Assembly (NCBI GenBank): GCA_937922805.1
Contig: CALAJV010000014.1
Coordinates: forward strand, 31,741 to 95,740
Length of the DNA: 64,000 nt
Origin: an uncultured Acidimicrobiales bacterium
GTDB taxonomy: Bacteria > Actinomycetota > Acidimicrobiia > Acidimicrobiales > SZUA-35
Reading direction: 5' to 3'
Shown: one piece after another, positions 60,025 to 64,000 of the stretch
Layout: the number at the start of each line of letters is the position of its first letter
Position numbering within the stretch: position 1 is the stretch's first letter
Position numbers and translations under genes: made by a program
Notes under the pieces: generated by a model
The model's input: the letters and a program-made list of their open reading frames with translations, nothing else
Database searches by the model: none
What the model was told of the DNA's origin: nothing

Positions 60025-61193
60025 CGATCAATATCTCCAAGGATGAAGTAGAGCGACGCCAAGATAGTGATGACATCGGGAACGTACGTGCCTTTCAGCA
60101 GCCACGGAGTAATAGAAATATTGGAGAAGCTGGCCGAACGTATCTTCACTCGGAACGGTTCGAGTCCACCTTGGCTCACTATGTAGTAACCCATGACGCC
60201 GAGCGGATTCTCAGTCTCGATGTATGCTTCGCCCTCCGGCACCTTAATGATGCGGGGCACTTTGGTCATAATCGGACCGGCTGGGAGCCCATCGAGAAGT
60301 TGTTCGACGATGTGACATGACTCTCGGGTTTCTTGCAGTCGAACCCAGTAGCGAGCGAACGAGTCGCCGTCGGGGTGGGTCCAGACCTTCCAGTCGACCT
60401 GATCGTAAGCCAACCCAACCGGGTTGTCTCGCCGCACATCCCAGTCAACACCGCTAGCTCGGATGTTGGCACCAGTTAGGCCATACGAAAGGCCAACATC
60501 GGCTGGGATGATACCAATCCCACGGGTTCGAGCTTCGTAGATTTCGTTTCCAACGATGAGGTCTTCCATCTCGTCGCAGAAATCTCGAATTTCTTTGAGT
60601 GCGCTCTTCGTTTCAGCAATCCAACCAGCTGGAAGATCGTCTTTGATGCCACCGATTCGGTCAAAGTTGGGGTGGAATCGGCCACCGGTGGCTGACTCGA
60701 TTTGGTTGAGAATGTATTCCCGATCACGGAAAGCGTAGAAGACCGGCGAAACCGCGCCTAGCTGAACGCCCATGTCGCCGAGGAAAAGTGTGACGTTGGC
60801 GATCCGAGCGAGCTCGAACAGAATTGTGCGAATCCACTGCGCTCTTGGTGGTGCTTCGATGCCCATGAGTTGCTCGGCGGCGAGGATGAAGGGCACCTCG
60901 TTGGCGAAGCTTCCGAGCCAGTCGATTCGGTTGATAAGAGTCGTGACCTGCGGATAGGTGCGGACTTCGGTCAGCTTCTCGTAGCCCCGATGCATGTAAC
61001 CCATGACCGGGTCGGCGTGGATCACTTGTTCACCGTCGAGTTGGACTACCAGACGAAGCGTGCCGTGGGTGGCCGGGTGCTGCGGGCCGATGTTGAGGGT
61101 CATACCCTCTGCTTCAAGCTCGAGGTTTACTCTGGCGTCGGCTGCTTGAGCAGCGATGTACGCCATTTGGCGGCGATCGTTGACAGCGGTCAC
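60021..61193 (-). CDS. nuoD: NADH-quinone oxidoreductase subunit D
   Basis: A 390-residue 49-kDa-type subunit, part of the quinone site. It has MTLNIGPQHPATHGTLRLVV with the quinone-binding HPATHG loop, GYMHRGYEKLTEVRTYPQ, and the FYLILGDIDR C-terminus that caps the site. GTG 61193 overlaps the nuoC stop (GTGA), and the stop overlaps nuoH. The Arg in HRGYEKL is a likely target for the MidA methyltransferase at the operon end (inference from the eukaryotic pair). Confidence 0.97.
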   Translation of the reverse strand: MTAVNDRRQMAYIAAQAADARVNLELEAEGMTLNIGPQHPATHGTLRLVVQLDGEQVIHADPVMGYMHRGYEKLTEVRTYPQVTTLINRIDWLGSFANEVPFILAAEQLMGIEAPPRAQWIRTILFELARIANVTLFLGDMGVQLGAVSPVFYAFRDREYILNQIESATGGRFHPNFDRIGGIKDDLPAGWIAETKSALKEIRDFCDEMEDLIVGNEIYEARTRGIGIIPADVGLSYGLTGANIRASGVDWDVRRDNPVGLAYDQVDWKVWTHPDGDSFARYWVRLQETRESCHIVEQLLDGLPAGPIMTKVPRIIKVPEGEAYIETENPLGVMGYYIVSQGGLEPFRVKIRSASFSNISITPWLLKGTYVPDVITILASLYFILGDIDR

Positions 61194-61927
61194 GAGGCGT
61201 CCTCCGGGTTAGATGTGGTCGCCCCACTTGGAGATGCGCTTGATGATTCTTCGCCTGCCTCAGGTTCTTCGACCTCGGGCATCGGTTCAACGTCAACAAT
61301 TCCCGGCCATGGCTTTACCAATCGAGCCATGAGCGGGAAGTCCTTACGAAGCGGGAACCCTTCGAAGTCAGTTGGCAGATACAGATTGCGCATGTCGCCG
61401 TGATCTTCGAAGTGAATGCCGAACATTTCATGCACTTCACGCTCGTGCCAATCAGCCCCCGGGTAAGTTTTGGTCCAAGTGCCGATTGAGAGATCGTCGC
61501 CAACGTCGACTTTAAGGTTCAAGCCGATTTGCGTAGTCAGGCTGTGCACTCGACTGATGACTTGGAAGCGAGTTTCGCCACCGGTATAGCCGTCAGCCCC
61601 GGTGCCGGTGTATTCGCTCTCGGCCGCGTCTTCAGTTGGTGCATCAGCAATATCGACGGCAGCGTCGAGGCTGCGACCAAAAGGTGATTGCATCCAGTCG
61701 ATGGCTGATAGCCAACTGAAAAAACGGAATCGTTGCCGATTACGTAGATAATCGGCGGTATCCGACCAAGCGTCGTTGGCCACTCGGACCCATAGATCTT
61801 TGCCGGGAAGAATATGGCTAGCTACGACGGCGTCGCCGAGCTCAGCAGTGATGGCTTCGAGAAGAGCGTCTCGCGCTTCGTCGACGACAACTACTTCTTC
61901 TTCGGTTGGAGAGTCAGCTGATGGCAA
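61190..61927 (-). CDS. nuoC: NADH-quinone oxidoreductase subunit C
   Basis: A 245-residue 30-kDa-type subunit. The signature [20 protein letters not shown] with [17 protein letters not shown] is intact. An acidic Gly/Asp/Glu insertion (about 82-105) and a Glu/Pro/Ser-rich tail are longer than usual. It starts at TTG 61927, inside nuoB by 14 bp. NuoC and NuoD are separate here, unlike the fused NuoCD of enterobacteria. Confidence 0.95.
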   Translation of the reverse strand: MPSADSPTEEEVVVVDEARDALLEAITAELGDAVVASHILPGKDLWVRVANDAWSDTADYLRNRQRFRFFSWLSAIDWMQSPFGRSLDAAVDIADAPTEDAAESEYTGTGADGYTGGETRFQVISRVHSLTTQIGLNLKVDVGDDLSIGTWTKTYPGADWHEREVHEMFGIHFEDHGDMRNLYLPTDFEGFPLRKDFPLMARLVKPWPGIVDVEPMPEVEEPEAGEESSSASPSGATTSNPEDAS

Positions 61928-62414
61928 GAGGATCTCCCTTCCACTTCTCGGCGATGTCTTCGTTCTGGATAATTTCTTGCAACAGCACGATTCCTTCGAG
62001 CAACGCCTCGGGGCGAGGAGGGCACCCAGGAACGTACACGTCGACAGGGATGATCTGATCGACCCCTTTAGTTACCGAGTAACTGTCCCAGTATGGTCCG
62101 CCACAGTTCGCACATGAACCCATTGAGATCACGTACTTTGGTTCGGGCATCTGCTCATACAAGCGACGGATAGCCGGGACCATCTTGTCGGTCACCGTTC
62201 CGGAAACGATCACAAGGTCTGCCTGACGGGGGCTAGCTGGAAGCGGAATTACGCCCAAGCGCATCACGTCGTATCGGGGCGACCCGAAGGCCGCTCCCAT
62301 CTCAATAGCGCAGCAGGCCAATCCCCACTGGTATGCCCACAACGAGTACTTCCGACTCATGTTGAGCAGCTTGGTGAGACCTTTCGGCATTTTGCCCGAT
62401 TCGATTAGACCCAT
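61914..62414 (-). CDS. nuoB: NADH-quinone oxidoreductase subunit B (cluster N2)
   Basis: A 166-residue PSST-type subunit carrying the N2 cluster. The four Cys are in [34 protein letters not shown] and [19 protein letters not shown]2 passes electrons to quinone at the NuoB-NuoD interface. Its start overlaps the end of nuoA by 10 bp. Confidence 0.97.
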   Translation of the reverse strand: MGLIESGKMPKGLTKLLNMSRKYSLWAYQWGLACCAIEMGAAFGSPRYDVMRLGVIPLPASPRQADLVIVSGTVTDKMVPAIRRLYEQMPEPKYVISMGSCANCGGPYWDSYSVTKGVDQIIPVDVYVPGCPPRPEALLEGIVLLQEIIQNEDIAEKWKGDPLAIS

Positions 62415-62770
62415 CGGAGGACACCTTTCCGCCAGGCGTAAGCCAAGCCGAGTGCGAGAATGAAGATAAAGATGACCATTTCGATCAGGCCAAAGAATCC
62501 GAACGCCTCAAGCCGCGTCGCCCACGGAAAGATAAAAACTGCCTCAACATCGAACATCACGAACAGCAATGCAAATATGTAGTAACGGATCTGGCTTTGT
62601 GACCAGACGCTACCAGTTGGATCAACACCGCTCTCGTAGTTTTCGAGTTTGGCCGGCGTTGGTCTATCGGGTCGCAAAAGAGAAGCAAGGCCGACAAAGC
62701 CGCCTACAACACCGACGGCCAGAAGGCCGAAAAGCAGCACAAGGAGATACTCGCGAAGGAAGTCCGACAC
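62405..62770 (-). CDS. nuoA: NADH-quinone oxidoreductase subunit A
   Basis: A 121-residue three-helix subunit from GTG 62770, which has AGGTAGGA about 10 nt upstream and gives a normal NuoA length; a frame to 62863 adds 31 odd residues. Motifs are [20 protein letters not shown] and [20 protein letters not shown] with the conserved Glu/Asp. It is first in the operon. The promoter must lie in the 270 bp before it, but no clear hexamers were found. Confidence 0.94.
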   Translation of the reverse strand: MSDFLREYLLVLLFGLLAVGVVGGFVGLASLLRPDRPTPAKLENYESGVDPTGSVWSQSQIRYYIFALLFVMFDVEAVFIFPWATRLEAFGFFGLIEMVIFIFILALGLAYAWRKGVLRWV

Positions 62771-62935
62771 GACCGACGATCCTACCTGCGTTCTGGCCTT
62801 CCGACCAAGGTTGTCGGCCGTAATGTAACTATCTCGTTGAAATTGTTTTGCCGGGCCGACCAACTGCCTGTGGATGCATCTCGATTCAATGCCGTTGCCA
62901 GATCGGGTCGATCGGGCGATGACATAGCTCAGACG

Positions 62936-62968
62936 GCTGGTTCAGGCCTCTTAGAAGCCTGAACCAGC
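62936..62968 (-). terminator. Hairpin between the coiled-coil gene and nuoA
   Basis: GCTGGTTCAGGC (62936-62947) and GCCTGAACCAGC (62957-62968) are exact 12-bp arms with a 9-nt loop. It lies 74 bp beyond the end of the minus-strand gene at 63042, probably terminating it. No U tract is seen on either side. Confidence 0.55.
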
Positions 62969-63041
62969 TGTTCCTAGACGCTCTAGGCGAGGTTTAAACC
63001 GATTCTGCGTTGTCCGCCCCACTCAAACCAGCGGTGAGTGG

Positions 63042-64000
63042 CTACCTGACCTCTTCGAACGGGGCGACCTGAGTCTGAAGATCATTGATCATCGCCTGAA
63101 GTTCTTCGATCTGCTGGCGCACATCACTCCTCATACCGAAGTTCTGGCCGGGCGCAAAACATGAAGCCGAATCATCGGATTTACAGATTCCACTGAAAGA
63201 CTCGGTATTCCACTTGCCCAAATGCGAACTGGCAGCTTCGCGGTGACGCTCAATCTCGGCCTGGGTGGCTTGAACTGCGTCGGCCCCCTGTCTGACACGA
63301 GACTGAGCGTCGACGAGGTGTTCGTCTAGTGCGACCACGCCTTCAACAACTCCACGTGCGAGGTCACGGTGAGCGTCGAGACTCTGATGGCCTTCTCCAT
63401 GGCTCATCTCGGCACGAACCTGCTCCATCTCGGCACGAGCCCGCTCCATCTCAGCCTGGACATGAGCCTGAGGGATCTCTCGCCGATCATCGCCCCCACG
63501 ACCAACCTCACCACGAACCCGCTCCATCTCAGCACGAACCTGCTCCATCTCAGCACGAGCCCGCTCCATCTCAGCTTCGACCTGAGCCTGAGCCTCAGAA
63601 ACCTCACGCCGAACATCGCCCCCACGACCAACCCGCTCCGCCTCAGCACGAACCTGCTCCATCTGCTGGTTCACCCGAGCCTGAGCCTCAGAAACCTCAC
63701 GCCGACCATCGCCTCCACGACCAACCTCGCTACGAACCTGCTCCATCTCGGCACGAGCCCGCTCCATCTCAACCTGAACCTGAGCCTGAGCCTGAGAAAC
63801 CTCACGCCGCGCGTTGTCATGTCGCTCAGAAGTTTCATGCCCGCCGTTGCCGCCATTGGCGCCGTCCGGCATGCAAGTTTTTGATCCGTCCCACCCGTAA
63901 CCATCGCCGTCACTGTCGACGCAATCCATTGCCGAGGCTTGAGACGCCGACGCCACGCCGAGCGTCGTACCAACAACCGCTGTAGCCATTAAAAGGCGTT
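63042..64000 (-). CDS. Secreted coiled-coil repeat protein (5' end outside window)
   Basis: The frame runs to the window edge. Residues before the ATG at 63989 (Arg-Leu-Leu) continue the signal peptide, so the true start lies beyond 64000. The signal peptide ends about VASASQASA. The mature N-terminus has MDCVDSDGDGYGWDGSKTC, a Cys-flanked DxDxDG loop as in calcium-binding secreted proteins. About 150 residues of Glu/Arg/Ala/Gln-rich repeats follow (ERARAEMEQVRAEM units of a coiled coil, broken by GRGGD turns), then a helical C-terminus with three Cys. Function unknown; an envelope-associated scaffold is possible. Confidence 0.75.
   Translation of the reverse strand, partial: RLLMATAVVGTTLGVASASQASAMDCVDSDGDGYGWDGSKTCMPDGANGGNGGHETSERHDNARREVSQAQAQVQVEMERARAEMEQVRSEVGRGGDGRREVSEAQARVNQQMEQVRAEAERVGRGGDVRREVSEAQAQVEAEMERARAEMEQVRAEMERVRGEVGRGGDDRREIPQAHVQAEMERARAEMEQVRAEMSHGEGHQSLDAHRDLARGVVEGVVALDEHLVDAQSRVRQGADAVQATQAEIERHREAASSHLGKWNTESFSGICKSDDSASCFAPGQNFGMRSDVRQQIEELQAMINDLQTQVAPFEEVR
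63411..63780. repeat. Direct repeats coding the coiled-coil units
   Basis: The stretch ACGAACCTGCTCCATCTC followed by GCACGAGCCCGCTCCATC recurs at about 63414, 63534 and 63734, with a half copy at about 63651, spaced roughly 84-120 bp. The copies differ by few bases, pointing to recent expansion or gene conversion. The repeats keep several other frames open by chance. Confidence 0.75.

Noticed and set aside
63411..63780. Repeats considered as a CRISPR array
   Set aside because: Units are in-frame coding repeats with unequal spacing and no unique spacers.
63329..63985. Two long plus-strand frames opposite the coiled-coil gene
   Set aside because: Open only because the DNA repeats are in phase; translations are simple Pro/His/Glu or Leu/Ser/Thr repeats, while the minus strand has a signal peptide and cysteines.

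Overview
The window reads as one continuous stretch of chromosome from an actinobacterium of moderate GC, most likely a free-living (perhaps marine) member of the Acidimicrobiia. This is an inference from gene content: a mycothiol-dependent DinB-type protein, a complete conservon (CvnA-B-C-D), an F420-type luciferase-like oxidoreductase, a DUF3152 metalloprotease-like lipoprotein, SigE-like ECF sigma factors and an actinobacterial YndJ. No phage, insertion sequence or CRISPR array was seen. The densest accessory signal is around 40.8-42.1 kb: a GIY-YIG (T5orf172) gene, a truncated tRNA 3' end and tRNA-Thr.

Left part (0-15.6 kb): tRNA-Met, then three separate ECF sigma factor loci within 12.4 kb. 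Each sigma gene overlaps the gene of a single-pass membrane protein with a different outer domain: discoidin-like at 191-1727, beta-propeller-like at 5526-8026, and PASTA repeats at 10493-12405. A sigma-less PASTA paralogue is transcribed divergently from the third. Between them lie a serine hydrolase, leucyl/phenylalanyl-tRNA transferase and a PAS-GGDEF diguanylate cyclase. Metabolic genes follow: a mycothiol-dependent isomerase-like protein, an SDR, an O-methyltransferase and the tRNA U34 hydroxylase TrhO.

Middle (15.6-33.9 kb): a conservon with a large Cache-type sensor kinase. It faces a two-gene regulator operon, one gene encoding a tandemly duplicated winged-helix protein, behind a leader with 7-bp iterated repeats. 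Then come two small membrane proteins, a metallo-beta-lactamase protein, a MerR regulator divergent from a YndJ-DUF1990 fusion, a SulP transporter, and an iron-type operon (VOC plus siderophore-interacting protein) behind a DtxR/IdeR-like box. An F420-type oxidoreductase, an RRM protein, a DUF3152 lipoprotein and an M14 peptidase follow.

Right-middle (34-50.8 kb): an apparent operon of a sugar-type binding lipoprotein and a GGDEF-EAL protein without permease genes; a lipoprotein; an ACT-domain protein; a second unusual operon pairing an actin-like tail-anchored protein with an anchored amino-acid-type binding protein; tRNA-Thr and tRNA-Tyr, the latter followed by two perfect inverted repeats; an SDR, YajQ, acetyl-CoA synthetase and a TetR regulator.

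Right (50.9-62.8 kb): one minus-strand respiratory complex I operon in the order nuoA-B-C-D-H-I-J-K-L-M-N, with tightly overlapping genes. It lacks nuoE, nuoF and nuoG and ends with the complex I assembly methyltransferase MidA. NuoL carries a long acidic, His-rich insertion. The window ends inside a secreted coiled-coil repeat protein whose start lies beyond the edge.
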